This document shows, piece by piece, positions 17,237 through 27,273 of a stretch of DNA of 64,000 nucleotides. The position numbers were made by a program, and so were the translations under genes. The first letter of the stretch is position 1. Each line of letters opens with the position of its first letter. This stretch comes from Gloeocapsopsis dulcis (GTDB lineage: Bacteria; Cyanobacteriota; Cyanobacteriia; Cyanobacteriales; Chroococcidiopsidaceae). The stretch spans positions 3,064,001-3,128,000 of the forward strand of contig NZ_CP119968.1 in NCBI RefSeq assembly GCF_032163395.1, written 5' to 3'. The notes under the pieces were generated by a model. It worked only from the letters and a program-made list of their open reading frames with translations. It was not told the DNA's origin and searched no databases.

Positions 17237-18886
17237 CTAAGGACGCTGAATAATCGTTTCTAAGAGCCGTCGCTTATTTGCATCAATGCCAATCAAGCGG
17301 ATGTATTCTCCTTCATACTCAGATAGAAATGATTCAATTGCCGCGATCGCTGCGGATGCATTGGTACTATCAACCTGTTCGCAACTTGCCCAGGAACCTG
17401 TGCGGAAGCGCCTTTGATCGACATGTTCGGCACTGACTCGATTGCCTTGAGCAATCAGTTGGCGAATTTGTTCAACGACTTCTGGCTGTAAACGTGTACT
17501 GCTTGCTGAAGATTTGTTGTAAGTTGGTGCTGATTGCTGCTGGCGATCGCTGCTATGACTTTTTGAGCTAGCTGGTTGTACTTCTTTACTGTTAGGACGT
17601 TGAATAATACTTTCCATCACGCGGCGCTTGCCTTTAGGATCAATCCCAAACATCCGCACATATTCGCCTGCATGATTTGCCATACACGTTTCGAGTTCAG
17701 CGATCGCTTGTGATTCACTGCTGGCAGTAATTGGAGTACAGCTTTGCCAAGAACCCGTGCGGAATCTCCGTTCATCAACGTGTTCGGTGCCGATTTTATA
17801 GCCTTGCTGAATTAAGTGGCGGACTTGTGAGGCTGTATCTTGATTTACCTGTCCACTCGATGTCGAGGCAGCTGATGATTGGTAACTGCTGCGTTTTGCC
17901 GAAGTTGTTGCTGGTTTTGCCGCTTGCGAACCATCAGGGCGCTGAACAATGCTTTCCATCACGCGGCGCTTGCCTTTAGGATCAATCCCAAACATCCGTA
18001 CATATTCGCCTGCATGATTTGCCATGCACGCTTCAAGTTCGGCGATCACTTCAGATTCACGAGTGCTATTAATTGGACTACAGCTTTGCCAAGAACCCGT
18101 GCGGAATTTCCGTTCATTAACGTGTTCGGTACCGATCTTGTAGCCTTGCTGTAATAATTGTCGGATTTGTGCTACGGTGTCTTGGCTAAGGTAAGGACTT
18201 GTCATCATAGAAGAAGTAGAGAAACTGCGGCTGGAACCATTTGAACTAGTTGAGCTTGAGGTATTGACAAGCTCATTACGAATTGGTGTAGTGCTTTCGC
18301 TAGCACTTTCATATACTGCTTTTCGGGCATCATTCATACCCAACACCAGACTGGTGAACTCCAGATCTTCTGATTCAACATCAGGTAGGTAATCGGCTTG
18401 CTGTTGATTCGTGATAACTGCGCCTGAAGGGACGTACTTACCTGCAGGAATTTCTACATCTTGAATCAAGGCGTGCATCATAATAATGCAACCATGACCA
18501 ACTCGGGCGTTAAACACCGTCGAACGAAAGCCAATAAAACAGTCATCCCCGATATAAGCAGGACCGTGAATCAGTGACATGTGGGTAATCGTGGTATTTT
18601 TTCCGATCCACACAGAGTACTGTTTTTCATCGTCTCCGATCACGCGACCTTGTTCTAGACCGTGAATGACAACACCATCTTGTATATTAGTTCCTTCACT
18701 AATATAGAAAGGGGCGCCTTCATCAGCAATGATAGAAGTTCCAGGAGCAATGACCACATTTGCTCCAATAGTTACATCTCCACTCAGGTTAGACAGTGAA
18801 TGCACGTATGCACTTGGTTCAATCTTCGGCTCCACTAAACTTTTTGACCAAGGTGTCGGGGGGGCAGCTGGGCTGCTGACTACCAT
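17237..18886 (-). CDS. ccmM: Carboxysome core scaffold CcmM (gamma-CA domain plus three SSU-like repeats)
   Basis: The 549-residue protein has a gamma-carbonic-anhydrase domain (about residues 20-200) with three candidate zinc histidines, H75, H102 and H107. Three Rubisco-small-subunit-like repeats follow, starting near residues 235, 355 and 465, each with [17 protein letters not shown] or a variant. They condense Rubisco. The first two repeats keep the paired cysteines used for redox control; the third keeps only one. The region after the gamma-CA domain (about 180-230) has no cysteine, so the C-terminal disulfide described for active CcmM in Thermosynechococcus is absent. A Met-Met at residues 227-228 (about 18208) could start the short form, though no Shine-Dalgarno is evident there. 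GGAGG precedes ATG 18886. Confidence 0.97.
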   Translation of the reverse strand: MVVSSPAAPPTPWSKSLVEPKIEPSAYVHSLSNLSGDVTIGANVVIAPGTSIIADEGAPFYISEGTNIQDGVVIHGLEQGRVIGDDEKQYSVWIGKNTTITHMSLIHGPAYIGDDCFIGFRSTVFNARVGHGCIIMMHALIQDVEIPAGKYVPSGAVITNQQQADYLPDVESEDLEFTSLVLGMNDARKAVYESASESTTPIRNELVNTSSSTSSNGSSRSFSTSSMMTSPYLSQDTVAQIRQLLQQGYKIGTEHVNERKFRTGSWQSCSPINSTRESEVIAELEACMANHAGEYVRMFGIDPKGKRRVMESIVQRPDGSQAAKPATTSAKRSSYQSSAASTSSGQVNQDTASQVRHLIQQGYKIGTEHVDERRFRTGSWQSCTPITASSESQAIAELETCMANHAGEYVRMFGIDPKGKRRVMESIIQRPNSKEVQPASSKSHSSDRQQQSAPTYNKSSASSTRLQPEVVEQIRQLIAQGNRVSAEHVDQRRFRTGSWASCEQVDSTNASAAIAAIESFLSEYEGEYIRLIGIDANKRRLLETIIQRP

Positions 18887-18990
18887 CGGTAATTTCCTCC
18901 TAATTACTGCAGAACTTAGAATTCAGAATGCAGAACCTACAAGCGAAGTATCTGTCATTCTGTATTCGTCGTTCATCTCAAGCGCTTTAC

Positions 18991-19293
18991 TTAACGGTAT
19001 TGATCCTTTTTGCTGTAAATTAGACGATCTTCAAGGCGGACACTGTCAATAATCGCTACCACCACAGCATCAAGCGGTCGTTGCTCGTTTCCCTGAACAA
19101 TGCGAGCAGCACTACCGCAACTCACCAATACCCACTCGTCTACTCCTGCACCTACGTTGTCCGCTGCAACTTCGTATTTCGGTAAGGGATTTCCTTCTTC
19201 GTCTACAAGTTGTAGCAAAAGCAGTTTTGCCCCTCGAAGACTGGGTTCTTTTTGAGTGCTGACTACGTTACCACGAACTTTTGCAATTTGCAT
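18991..19293 (-). CDS. ccmL: Carboxysome vertex protein CcmL
   Basis: The 100-residue product (MQIAKVRGNVVSTQKEPSL) is a typical BMV/EutN-CcmL pentamer subunit, with KLLLLQ, a GAGVDEWVLVSCGSAAR core and the final helix RPLDAVVVAIIDSV. Pentamers cap the carboxysome vertices. It lies 11 bp after ccmK1 and about 104 bp before ccmM. The ccmL-ccmM spacer contains a short AT-rich repeat (AGAATTCAGAATGCAGAA) like others scattered in this genome. Confidence 0.97.
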   Translation of the reverse strand: MQIAKVRGNVVSTQKEPSLRGAKLLLLQLVDEEGNPLPKYEVAADNVGAGVDEWVLVSCGSAARIVQGNEQRPLDAVVVAIIDSVRLEDRLIYSKKDQYR

Positions 19294-19304
19294 TACGCCT
19301 TACA

Positions 19305-19649
19305 TCACATTCTATTTCCGTAGGGGCGAATCGCATTTGTACTTTCGCGGAACTGTTCTACCGCTTCGGTATAACGAATTGGTAGGACATACTCTAAGTT
19401 TTCGTGAGGGCGAGCAATAATATGAGTTGATAGCACCTGCCCGCCATTGACGCGCTTGACATTATCAACTCCAGCCGCAACTGAAGCTTGTACTTCAGAA
19501 ACATCTCCCCGCACAATTACAGTGACGCGACCACTACCGATTTTTTCGTAGCCCACAAGTGTAACACGTGCAGCTTTCACCATGGCATCAGCTGCTTCTA
19601 CTACTGCTGGGAAACCCAGTGTTTCTACCATTCCGACGGCAATTGACAT
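19305..19649 (-). CDS. ccmK1: Carboxysome shell hexamer protein CcmK1
   Basis: One BMC domain covers residues 1-100 ([20 protein letters not shown]), with the pore loop KIGS at residues 36-39 and the ending [21 protein letters not shown] 12-residue C-terminal tail ([13 protein letters not shown]) makes it 114 residues, longer than the upstream paralogue, as in CcmK1 of Synechocystis. AAGGAG precedes the ATG. The second gene of the operon. The assignment K1 versus K2 rests on order and length. Confidence 0.93.
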   Translation of the reverse strand: MSIAVGMVETLGFPAVVEAADAMVKAARVTLVGYEKIGSGRVTVIVRGDVSEVQASVAAGVDNVKRVNGGQVLSTHIIARPHENLEYVLPIRYTEAVEQFRESTNAIRPYGNRM

Positions 19650-19711
19650 CGGTTTTACTCCTTAAATGTATTTAGCAAAAAAATTGACGTATCTCAAACA
19701 TAACTCCTAAG

Positions 19712-20020
19712 TTACATTCGGAATTGTTCAACGGCTTCTGTATAACGAATCGGCAGCACGTACTCTAAGTTTTCGTGAGGACGCGCAATAATGTGAGTTG
19801 AGAGAACTTCACCTCCATTAACTCGTCTTGCAGCATCAACTCCAGCCGCAACAGAGGCTTGCACTTCAGAAACGTCTCCCCGCACAATCACTGTGACCCG
19901 AGCACTACCAATCTTTTCGTAACCCACAAGCGTAACACGAGCAGCTTTCACCATGGCGTCGGCTGCTTCCACCACTGCTGGAAAGCCCTTCGTCTCAATC
20001 ATTCCCACTGCAATTGGCAT
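19712..20020 (-). CDS. ccmK2: Carboxysome shell hexamer protein CcmK2
   Basis: The 102-residue BMC-domain protein ([20 protein letters not shown]) is the major facet hexamer, with pore residues KIGS at 36-39 and the same C-terminal strand as its neighbour. The strong similarity to ccmK1 shows local duplication. AGGAGG lies eight bases upstream of ATG 20020. It is the first gene of the ccmK2-K1-L-M-N-O operon, and its promoter must lie in the 577-bp divergent gap toward ndhF4. Confidence 0.95.
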   Translation of the reverse strand: MPIAVGMIETKGFPAVVEAADAMVKAARVTLVGYEKIGSARVTVIVRGDVSEVQASVAAGVDAARRVNGGEVLSTHIIARPHENLEYVLPIRYTEAVEQFRM

Positions 20021-20597
20021 CGCAGACCTCCTATGTAATTAAAGCAATAACTAGTACCAATCAGGCTGTCACAGAAAATTTGACGGGGATGCCATTTGTA
20101 ACCTACAAAAGCATCTCCAAATTAAGCATAGGAAAGCTTGGCTCTCTTGACAATATTAATTTCTATTATAATTTAAAATAGGATAGTTTAAAAAAACTTA
20201 ACACCTAATGATTAGTTGCTTTTACTTCATTGAAGTTTCTCTGTTTCTAGAGGTGTAACTTCTGTTTTATAATTTCTTTATTACTTTGGGATCTGGCAAA
20301 ATGATAAAACCAAACCTTCAGTCTGTAGCAGTATGACAGGAGAAAAATATTCGCTGTCTAATAGGCTCTATTTGCACCGCTCTTTGACCAAAGTATACTT
20401 CGAGCGAGATAACAAAAGTTTTAATAAAACTGAATCTCTCACTTTAACCAAAAACTACTGAAGAGGTTTATGTAGATTAAAAGCAATGATATAACAAATT
20501 TAATTTCCATTAATTTTCCGCAATTATTGTAGTTGTTTCAGACTGTTGATCCCCTTTAAATTAATATTTAAATCGCAAGTTTGTTTGGAAACCTGGA
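20021..20597. promoter_or_regulatory. Divergent control region between ccmK2 and ndhF4
   Basis: This 577-bp AT-rich stretch contains no ORF. By position it must hold the promoters of the carboxysome operon (minus) and of ndhF4-ndhD4-cupB (plus), the natural target for the LysR regulator at 14402-15331. I see several TTA/TAA-rich half-sites but no single operator I could defend. Confidence 0.55.
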
Positions 20598-22475
20598 ATG
20601 AATCAGACATTATTTTTAACAAGTTGGTGGGTGCCATTTTATGGATTGATTGGCGCTATTTTGACACTACCTTGGGCAACTGGAATAGTGCGGCGAACAG
20701 GTCCTCGACCTGCGGCTTACTTAAATTTGTTGATGACAGGTGTCGCTTTTCTACATAGTTTATTTGTTTGGAAAGACATCTGGAACCAAGAACCACAGAT
20801 TTTGCTATTTACCTGGCTCAAAGCTGCAGATCTAGACTTATCAATCGCAGTAGAACTGTCGCCCGTAACTATGGGAGCAGCTGTTTTGATTGCTGGTTTA
20901 AGCCTTTTAGCTCAAGTGTATGCCTTGGGATACATGGAAAAAGATTGGGCTTTGGCAAGATTTTTTGCGCTGATTGGTTTTTTTGAGGCGGCACTGAGTG
21001 GTTTGGCATTGAGTGATTCCTTATTTCTCAGTTATGTGTTATTGGAGTTGCTGACGCTCTCAACTTATTTGTTAGTAGGATTTTGGTATGCACAGCCTCT
21101 TGTCGTGACTGCAGCACGCGATGCATTTTTAACCAAACGTGTAGGAGATATTCTTTTATTGATGGGAGTTGTGACGCTCTCAGTAATGGCAGGTAGCTTG
21201 AACTTTTCTGAATTGAACCAATGGGCGCAAACTGCTGAACTATCTCCATTAACCGCAACATTATTGGGTTTAGCCTTAATTGCAGGACCTGCGGGTAAAT
21301 GCGCGCAGTTTCCACTCCATCTGTGGCTTGACGAAGCAATGGAAGGTCCTAACCCTGCTTCAGTATTGCGCAACTCAATGGTGGTAGCAGGTGGTGCTTA
21401 TGTGTTGTTTAAACTACAACCAGTTTTAGTCTTATCACCTGTTGCGCTCAACGCCTTAGTGATTCTAGGCACAGTTACGGCAATTGGTGCATCGTTGGTT
21501 TCGCTAGCACAAATCGATATCAAGCGAGCATTATCGCATTCTACAAGTGCATACATGGGTTTAGTTTTCATTGCAGTAGGAATGGAGCAAGGCGGGGTAG
21601 CACTAGTACTGTTATTTACCCATGCGATCGCCAAAGCATTATTATTCATGAGTGCAGGTTCAGTCATTCTCACGACCCATACCCAAGATTTAACTGAAAT
21701 GGGTGGTTTGTGGTCGCGGATGCCCGCAACAACGACAGCTTACCTCGTGGGAGCCGCAGGTATGGTTACACTAATACCTTTGGGGAGTTTTTGGGCAAAG
21801 CTGCAATGGGCTGATGGCTTTTGGAACAGCAATCCTTGGGTAGTCGGAATCTTATTTTTAACAAATGGGTTAACAACCTTAAACCTTACCCGCGTGTTCC
21901 GATTAGTGTTTTGGGGCGAACCACAAGCAAAAACGCGCCGCGCACCGGAAGTTGGTTGGCAAATGGCAGTACCAATGGTGAGTTTAACGGTGACAACACT
22001 GCTAGTACCACTTTTATTACAACAATGGCAACTACTTCCTAGTTGGGAAGAGGTGAATTCGTATGCAGTGTTAGTTCTTGTCCTATCAAGCGTCTTAGGA
22101 TTAACCATCGGCTTGACGATCTACCTCCATAAAGCATGGTCGAGATCAATTCAGCTTCCGTGGAGATTCATTCAAGATTTATTAGGCTATGACTTCTATA
22201 TTGATCGTCTGTATCGCATAACGGTTGTGAGTGCCGTTGACTTCATGTCGCGACTGAGTTCGTGGGTTGATCGCTATTTAGTTGATGGCTTCGTTAATTT
22301 AGTTGGCATCGCGACAATTATTAGCGGACAAGGCTTGAAATACAGCAGTTTTGGGCAATCACAGCTTAATCTGTTGACAATTGTCTTTGGAGTGAGTCTG
22401 CTTGGTTTTTTGATTAGCTGGTCTTTTGGTCTACTCGATCACTGGCAATTATTTTGGGAAGCAATGAGGAGATAG
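20598..22475 (+). CDS. ndhF4: NDH-1 subunit NdhF4 (CO2-uptake complex)
   Basis: The 625-residue multi-helix membrane protein belongs to the NuoL/NdhF family. LPLHLWLDEAMEGPNPASVL and the long run ending in the lateral-helix-like C-terminal part (about 500-625) are diagnostic, and HSTSAYMGLVFIAVG is the conserved proton-channel segment. The F3/F4 versus F1 distinction rests on context: it is followed by an ndhD and by a CO2 hydration protein. No cupS gene follows, and the carboxysome operon is adjacent, which favours F4 over F3. ATG 20598 fits MNQTLFLTSWWVPFYG. Confidence 0.88.
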   Translation: MNQTLFLTSWWVPFYGLIGAILTLPWATGIVRRTGPRPAAYLNLLMTGVAFLHSLFVWKDIWNQEPQILLFTWLKAADLDLSIAVELSPVTMGAAVLIAGLSLLAQVYALGYMEKDWALARFFALIGFFEAALSGLALSDSLFLSYVLLELLTLSTYLLVGFWYAQPLVVTAARDAFLTKRVGDILLLMGVVTLSVMAGSLNFSELNQWAQTAELSPLTATLLGLALIAGPAGKCAQFPLHLWLDEAMEGPNPASVLRNSMVVAGGAYVLFKLQPVLVLSPVALNALVILGTVTAIGASLVSLAQIDIKRALSHSTSAYMGLVFIAVGMEQGGVALVLLFTHAIAKALLFMSAGSVILTTHTQDLTEMGGLWSRMPATTTAYLVGAAGMVTLIPLGSFWAKLQWADGFWNSNPWVVGILFLTNGLTTLNLTRVFRLVFWGEPQAKTRRAPEVGWQMAVPMVSLTVTTLLVPLLLQQWQLLPSWEEVNSYAVLVLVLSSVLGLTIGLTIYLHKAWSRSIQLPWRFIQDLLGYDFYIDRLYRITVVSAVDFMSRLSSWVDRYLVDGFVNLVGIATIISGQGLKYSSFGQSQLNLLTIVFGVSLLGFLISWSFGLLDHWQLFWEAMRR

Positions 22476-22521
22476 TAGCCGCTTCTAGTCACTATTGTTG
22501 TATTGAGGATCTCGTTTATCA

Positions 22522-24030
22522 ATGCTAAGTGCTTTGATTTTAGTGCCGTTGATTGGTGCAGCAATTGTCGGATTTTTCCCTAAAGCGATCGCACCTAATA
22601 ATTCGCGTAATATCGCTTTAATCTTCGCTAGTATTCCATTCTTGCTGACAGTTGTCCTCGCATCGCAGTTTAATCCTACCAACGTCAGCCAACAATTTTC
22701 CGAGTTTATACCTTGGATCACTGTCATTGGCTTAAACTATCATCTGGGAGTTGATGGTTTATCGTTACCCCTGCTGGTATTAAATGGTCTACTTACCTGT
22801 ATTGCAATTTACAGCAGCGATGAAGAAGTCCACCGTTCGCGCTTCTACTACTCGCTTATCCTGGTTCTAAGTGGGGCAGTTAGCGGAGCATTTTTAGCAC
22901 AAGACTTGCTTTTGTTTTTCCTCTTTTATGAAATAGAACTTATTCCGCTGTATTTGTTGATTGCCATTTGGGGAGGACAACGGCGGGGATATGCAGCAAC
23001 GAAGTTTTTAATTTATACCGCAACCTCTGGAATATTACTTTTAGCGAGTTTCTTGGGTTTGGTTTGGTTAAGTGGCGCTTCCAGTTTTGCGTTAGCTACT
23101 CTAGATACCAACGCGTTACCATTGGCAACGCAGATTATTCTCCTAGGGGGAATCTTACTCGCTTTTGGAATTAAGATTCCGTTAGTGCCCTTGCATACCT
23201 GGCTACCAGATGCCCACGTAGAAGCTTCTACACCAATTTCTGTATTGCTAGCGGGTGTACTCCTTAAGCTAGGTACATATGGCTTACTGCGCTTTGGTTT
23301 GGGCTTATTACCACAAGCATGGGAGGTGTTAGCACCAGGGTTAGCAATTTGGGCAGTTGTGAGTGTATTGTATGGTGCTTCGTGTGCGATCGCTCAAACT
23401 GATATGAAAAAAATGGTTGCCTACAGTTCAATTGGACATATGGGCTACATTCTCTTAGCGGCCGCCGCTGCAACTCCACTGAGTATCTTGGCAAGTGTTT
23501 TGCAAATGGTCAGCCACGGGTTAATTTCGGCATTACTGTTTCTGTTAGTGGGCGTTGTCTACAAAAAAACTGGCAGTCGCGATATTGAAACTTTGCGTGG
23601 TTTACTCAACCCTGAACGCGGTTTACCCCTGATTGGCAGTTTAATGGTGTTGGGTGTGATGGCAAGCGCCGGTATCCCTGGCATGGTAGGATTCATATCT
23701 GAATTTCTCGTATTTCGGGGTAGTTTTCCCGTATTTCCTACAGAAACTGTGCTGTCAATGGTTGGAACTGGCTTAACTGCGGTTTACTTTTTATTACTCA
23801 TTAACCGCGTGTTTTTTGGTCGCCTTTCAGCGCAAGTTATCGATTTACCCCGCGTGTATTTTCGCGATCGCGCCCCTGCTGTTGTATTAGCAGTTTTGAT
23901 TGTCATTTTCGGATTGCAGCCAACTTGGTTAACCCGTTGGAGTGAAACTGCAACGACAGCTATGAGTGCGAGTCCAGTCATTGCCCAGCGAACACAATTA
24001 GCCAGCGACATAGGAGATTCAAAGTTTTGA
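22522..24030 (+). CDS. ndhD4: NDH-1 subunit NdhD4 (CO2-uptake complex)
   Basis: The 502-residue NuoM-type antiporter-like subunit has FFLFYEIELIPLYLLIAIWG, VPLHTWLPDAHVEA and MKKMVAYSSIGHMGYI, all standard for NdhD. It sits 46 bp after ndhF4 in the same operon and is followed by cupB. The last residues (GDSKF-stop) are written by a dispersed repeat that starts at 24018, so the natural C-terminus may have been replaced. Subtype 4 follows from the neighbourhood. Confidence 0.88.
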   Translation: MLSALILVPLIGAAIVGFFPKAIAPNNSRNIALIFASIPFLLTVVLASQFNPTNVSQQFSEFIPWITVIGLNYHLGVDGLSLPLLVLNGLLTCIAIYSSDEEVHRSRFYYSLILVLSGAVSGAFLAQDLLLFFLFYEIELIPLYLLIAIWGGQRRGYAATKFLIYTATSGILLLASFLGLVWLSGASSFALATLDTNALPLATQIILLGGILLAFGIKIPLVPLHTWLPDAHVEASTPISVLLAGVLLKLGTYGLLRFGLGLLPQAWEVLAPGLAIWAVVSVLYGASCAIAQTDMKKMVAYSSIGHMGYILLAAAAATPLSILASVLQMVSHGLISALLFLLVGVVYKKTGSRDIETLRGLLNPERGLPLIGSLMVLGVMASAGIPGMVGFISEFLVFRGSFPVFPTETVLSMVGTGLTAVYFLLLINRVFFGRLSAQVIDLPRVYFRDRAPAVVLAVLIVIFGLQPTWLTRWSETATTAMSASPVIAQRTQLASDIGDSKF

Positions 24031-24060
24031 GTTTTGAATTACAAAGAAGTGTCTTAACTC
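24029..24060. repeat. Copy of a dispersed 31-32 bp intergenic repeat
   Basis: GAGTTTTGAATTACAAAGAA followed by GTGTCTTAACTC starts inside the ndhD4 stop codon and is imperfectly self-complementary. It is a relative of the copies at 51020-51050 and 61116-61146 (opposite orientation). Confidence 0.65.
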
Positions 24061-24144
24061 ATAACTCAGCACTCATAACTTTCCTGCACCTCTGCTGCCT
24101 ATTTGTATCAACATTAAAGTAAAAAGGTATTAGGAGAACTAGAG

Positions 24145-25281
24145 ATGGTCAGCATCACTAATGAGCCCATCAACCATCCCTTTGCTACATATATTACTCG
24201 CATAGAAACTGGAAAAACCTTGGTTCCTGATTCTTCAGAGAATGTTCTCGATGTCGTCGGTATCCTCAAAAGCTATGGTATTGTTCTGGACGCTTACTCT
24301 AAAAATCTGATCTACATTTCTGAAAATCAGTTCCTTGTTTTGTTTCCCTTCTTCAAATACTTTAATGGGGAAATCTCATTACAAAAACTCTTACGGCACT
24401 GGTGGCACGATCGCATTAACTTTGAATATGCTGAGTACTGCATGAAAGCAATGCTATGGCATGGTGGCGGTGGTTTAGATAGCTATTTAGATTCAGCTGA
24501 ATTTAAAACACGCGCAGCAGCAGCGATTCAAGCTAAGTTTAAAAGTAATCCTTTCATGTTGGGATTGAATCAACTGTTTCCTGACTTTCTCACCGAACAA
24601 GTCCGCGTTTTGTCTTATTACAGCGCATTGGGTCAATTTTGGCGCGTTATGAGTGATATGTTTATAGCTTTGTCGGATCGCTATGACAAAGGAGAAATCA
24701 AAACTATTCCTCAAGTTGTCGAGTATATTAAAGCAGGTTTAGTTGCTGCTGCAGCAATACCAATTACCTACTCTATCAAAATTCGCGGCGAAGTCTACGA
24801 TATTGTTCCTAAATCTGTTGGTTTAACATTTCTTGCTGATACCGCTATACCTTACGTCGAAGCAGTTTTCTTTCGTGGTACGCCATTTCAGGGCACAGTT
24901 TCCTACAACGCCCAAGCACATCAAATTCCTCCTGATCAAGCTCGATTTGCTTATGGGGCACTCTATGCTGATCCTCTACCCGTGGGTGGCGCGGGAATTC
25001 CGCCTACATTGTTAATGCAAGATATGCGTCACTTCATCCCAGATTACTTGCACAAGTTGTATCAAAAACGCAGCCGTCGAGGAGAAGACGACTTACGCGT
25101 ACAGATTTGTATCAGTTTTCAAAAGTCAATGTTTTGCGTCACTAACGCAGCAATTTTAGGTTTGATGCCGCATCCAGTTGATACAATAGTTCCCGAAGAG
25201 CAAGCTGCAAATCGGGCATTTTTAGTAACTTGGATGGATCGATTTATGACTTCACGGTTACAAGATGTGCAAGTTGCCTAA
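24145..25281 (+). CDS. cupB: CO2 hydration protein CupB/ChpX
   Basis: The 378-residue protein belongs to the cyanobacteria-specific CO2 hydration family, the carbonic-anhydrase-like subunit of the specialised NDH-1 complexes. HWWHDR at residues 85-90 gives an H-x4-R pair (H85, R90), the spacing reported for the zinc site of CupA. WHGGGG follows shortly after. There is no signal peptide or obvious membrane helix. It is the third gene after ndhF4 and ndhD4, with AGGAGAAC about ten bases before its ATG. The length and the lack of a following cupS favour CupB over CupA. The reaction is vectorial conversion of CO2 to bicarbonate. Confidence 0.88.
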   Translation: MVSITNEPINHPFATYITRIETGKTLVPDSSENVLDVVGILKSYGIVLDAYSKNLIYISENQFLVLFPFFKYFNGEISLQKLLRHWWHDRINFEYAEYCMKAMLWHGGGGLDSYLDSAEFKTRAAAAIQAKFKSNPFMLGLNQLFPDFLTEQVRVLSYYSALGQFWRVMSDMFIALSDRYDKGEIKTIPQVVEYIKAGLVAAAAIPITYSIKIRGEVYDIVPKSVGLTFLADTAIPYVEAVFFRGTPFQGTVSYNAQAHQIPPDQARFAYGALYADPLPVGGAGIPPTLLMQDMRHFIPDYLHKLYQKRSRRGEDDLRVQICISFQKSMFCVTNAAILGLMPHPVDTIVPEEQAANRAFLVTWMDRFMTSRLQDVQVA

Positions 25282-25412
25282 TGTTTACAGACAACATAAT
25301 TAAGTTGTATTTTCTTGTAATGTAGATAAACTCAAATGACGATTTGATAAAAGTTGTTATTATTCAATCGCCTACGATGAGTTTATTCATAAAAACATAA
25401 GATTTTTGCTGA

Positions 25413-26762
25413 ATGTTGGCACAGAAACAGTCATTCACATCGCTCAAAGTTTTTCGTTGCGCTTTCCTCGACTTTGTTGACGATCCATTTTATGTTTCTG
25501 AGATAGAAAGTATTCGCTATATTGCCGATGGTTTACTTGTTGTCGAGAACGGTAAAATTAAGGAATTAGGACATTATCAAAGCTTACAAAGTAAATATGC
25601 AGAAACTCTTATAACTGAGTATCCTGAAATGTTAATCATGCCAGGATTTATTGATACACATATTCATTTTCCTCAAACAGAAATAATTGCTGCATATGGC
25701 GAGCAGCTTTTGGAGTGGTTGAATCAGTATGTATTTCCAACTGAGGCAAAATTTAAAGATAAAGCTTATGCGCAAAAAATTGCCGCAATTTTTCTTGATG
25801 AATTACTAAAGAACGGTACGACAACAGCACTTGTTTTTGCAACAGTTCATCCGCAATCAGTTGATGCTTTTTTTGAAGAAGCGAATCGTCGCAATTTACG
25901 AATGATTGCTGGCAAAGTAATGATGGATCGCAATGCACCAGACGACCTTTCAGATACGGCTGAAACATCTTATCAAGAAAGTAAGCAACTGATTCAAAAG
26001 TGGCATAAAAAAGGACGTTTGCTTTATGCTGTTACACCTCGGTTTGCGATTACATCAACCGATGAGCAATTGCAGTTAGCAGGAAAACTTTTAGCTAAAT
26101 TTCCTGATGTTTATTTACATACACATTTATCAGAAAATGTCAATGAAGTTGAGTGGGTAAAACAGCTATTTCCTGAAAGTCAGGGTTATTTAGATGTTTA
26201 CGATCGCGCAGGATTAGTCGGCGATCGCTCAGTATTTGCCCATGGAGTGCAACTTACTGATGCAGAGTTTCAACGGTTGTCACAAGCCAAGTCAGCGATC
26301 GCATTTTGCCCAACTTCTAATTTGTTTTTGGGGAGTGGACTGTTTAAGCTTGCCAAGGCTAAATGTATAGAACATCCAGTAAAGCTTGGTTTAGGAACCG
26401 ATATTGGCGCGGGAACGAGCTTTTCACTGTTAGAAACTGCAAGTGAAGCTTATAAAGTAGCACAACTGCAGAATCAGAAGCTATCTCCATTTCAAGCACT
26501 ATTTTTAGCAACGCTTGGCGGTGCAAAAGCGCTGTCTTTAGAAGATAAGATTGGTAACTTTGACGTTGGCAAAGAAGCCGACTTTGTTGTTCTTAATGTG
26601 CGCGCAACTCCACTCATGGCACTGCGGAATCCTGCGATAACCCCAACTTCGTTAGCAGAACTTGCAGAACAAGCATTTGCACTCATCATGCTAGGTGACG
26701 ATCGCGCAATTCATGCCACATATATTATGGGAGAAGCTTACGAGCCAAAATCAGGCAGGTGA
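25413..26762 (+). CDS. guaD: Guanine deaminase
   Basis: This 449-residue amidohydrolase converts guanine to xanthine. The zinc motif is in PGFIDTHIHFPQ, and ERHxE-type later ligands are represented by YLHTHLSE, FAHGVQL and GLGTDIGAGTSFS. EEWLNQYVFPTE-like residues (LLEWLNQYVFPTEAKF) specify the guanine deaminase branch. ATG 25413 gives the usual N-terminus. It stands alone 131 bp after cupB and probably has its own promoter. Confidence 0.93.
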   Translation: MLAQKQSFTSLKVFRCAFLDFVDDPFYVSEIESIRYIADGLLVVENGKIKELGHYQSLQSKYAETLITEYPEMLIMPGFIDTHIHFPQTEIIAAYGEQLLEWLNQYVFPTEAKFKDKAYAQKIAAIFLDELLKNGTTTALVFATVHPQSVDAFFEEANRRNLRMIAGKVMMDRNAPDDLSDTAETSYQESKQLIQKWHKKGRLLYAVTPRFAITSTDEQLQLAGKLLAKFPDVYLHTHLSENVNEVEWVKQLFPESQGYLDVYDRAGLVGDRSVFAHGVQLTDAEFQRLSQAKSAIAFCPTSNLFLGSGLFKLAKAKCIEHPVKLGLGTDIGAGTSFSLLETASEAYKVAQLQNQKLSPFQALFLATLGGAKALSLEDKIGNFDVGKEADFVVLNVRATPLMALRNPAITPTSLAELAEQAFALIMLGDDRAIHATYIMGEAYEPKSGR

Positions 26763-26784
26763 AGAGAACTGGGGAAGTACTCCT

Positions 26785-27273
26785 TTACTTACTGCTACAG
26801 TAATTTGCTCGTATCAACACGATAAACTCCATTCGATCGCTCTCTCGCTCAAACGAGTGCTGATGCTCAAATTCCAACTTCTGCCATACCCGTAGCGCAC
26901 GCTTGTTGAATGCCGCGATTGTTACTCGAAACGTCTTCGGCTTAAATAAAGTATCTGCAAACTCTAAAACAGCATTAGCATACTCAGCGCCTTTTCCTCT
27001 TCCGGTCAAATCAGGGCGAATTCCAAAACCAATATCCAATGCCTCATCACAGTAATCACCACCACTGACCTGTCCATCCTGTCCAAACGAACAATAAGCC
27101 ACTAACTCGCTATTTTCATCCAAAATACTGTAGAAGTTGTTCTGTGGGTGCAGCAGATATTGTATTAGTCCAGTGTCCTCATCAGAGTTGTTGTAGAAAT
27201 CGTAAGGTGGCTGATATCGCCAACTGAGGATAGCGCGTGCATTACTCTCATCAATTAGATGAAACGCGAACAT
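26785..27273 (-). CDS. GNAT-family N-acetyltransferase
   Basis: This 162-residue protein has the GNAT fold, with the acetyl-CoA loop in GIRPDLTGRGKGAEYANAV and the later strand FRVTIAAFNKRALRVWQKLEF. The acceptor substrate is unknown. It converges on guaD, with 22 bp between them. ATG 27273 gives MFAFHLIDESNARAIL. Expression is probably monocistronic. Confidence 0.88.
   Translation of the reverse strand: MFAFHLIDESNARAILSWRYQPPYDFYNNSDEDTGLIQYLLHPQNNFYSILDENSELVAYCSFGQDGQVSGGDYCDEALDIGFGIRPDLTGRGKGAEYANAVLEFADTLFKPKTFRVTIAAFNKRALRVWQKLEFEHQHSFERESDRMEFIVLIRANYCSSK

Noticed and set aside
20021-20597. LysR operator in the ccmK2-ndhF4 gap
   Set aside because: Many AT-rich half-sites fit by chance; no single site could be defended.
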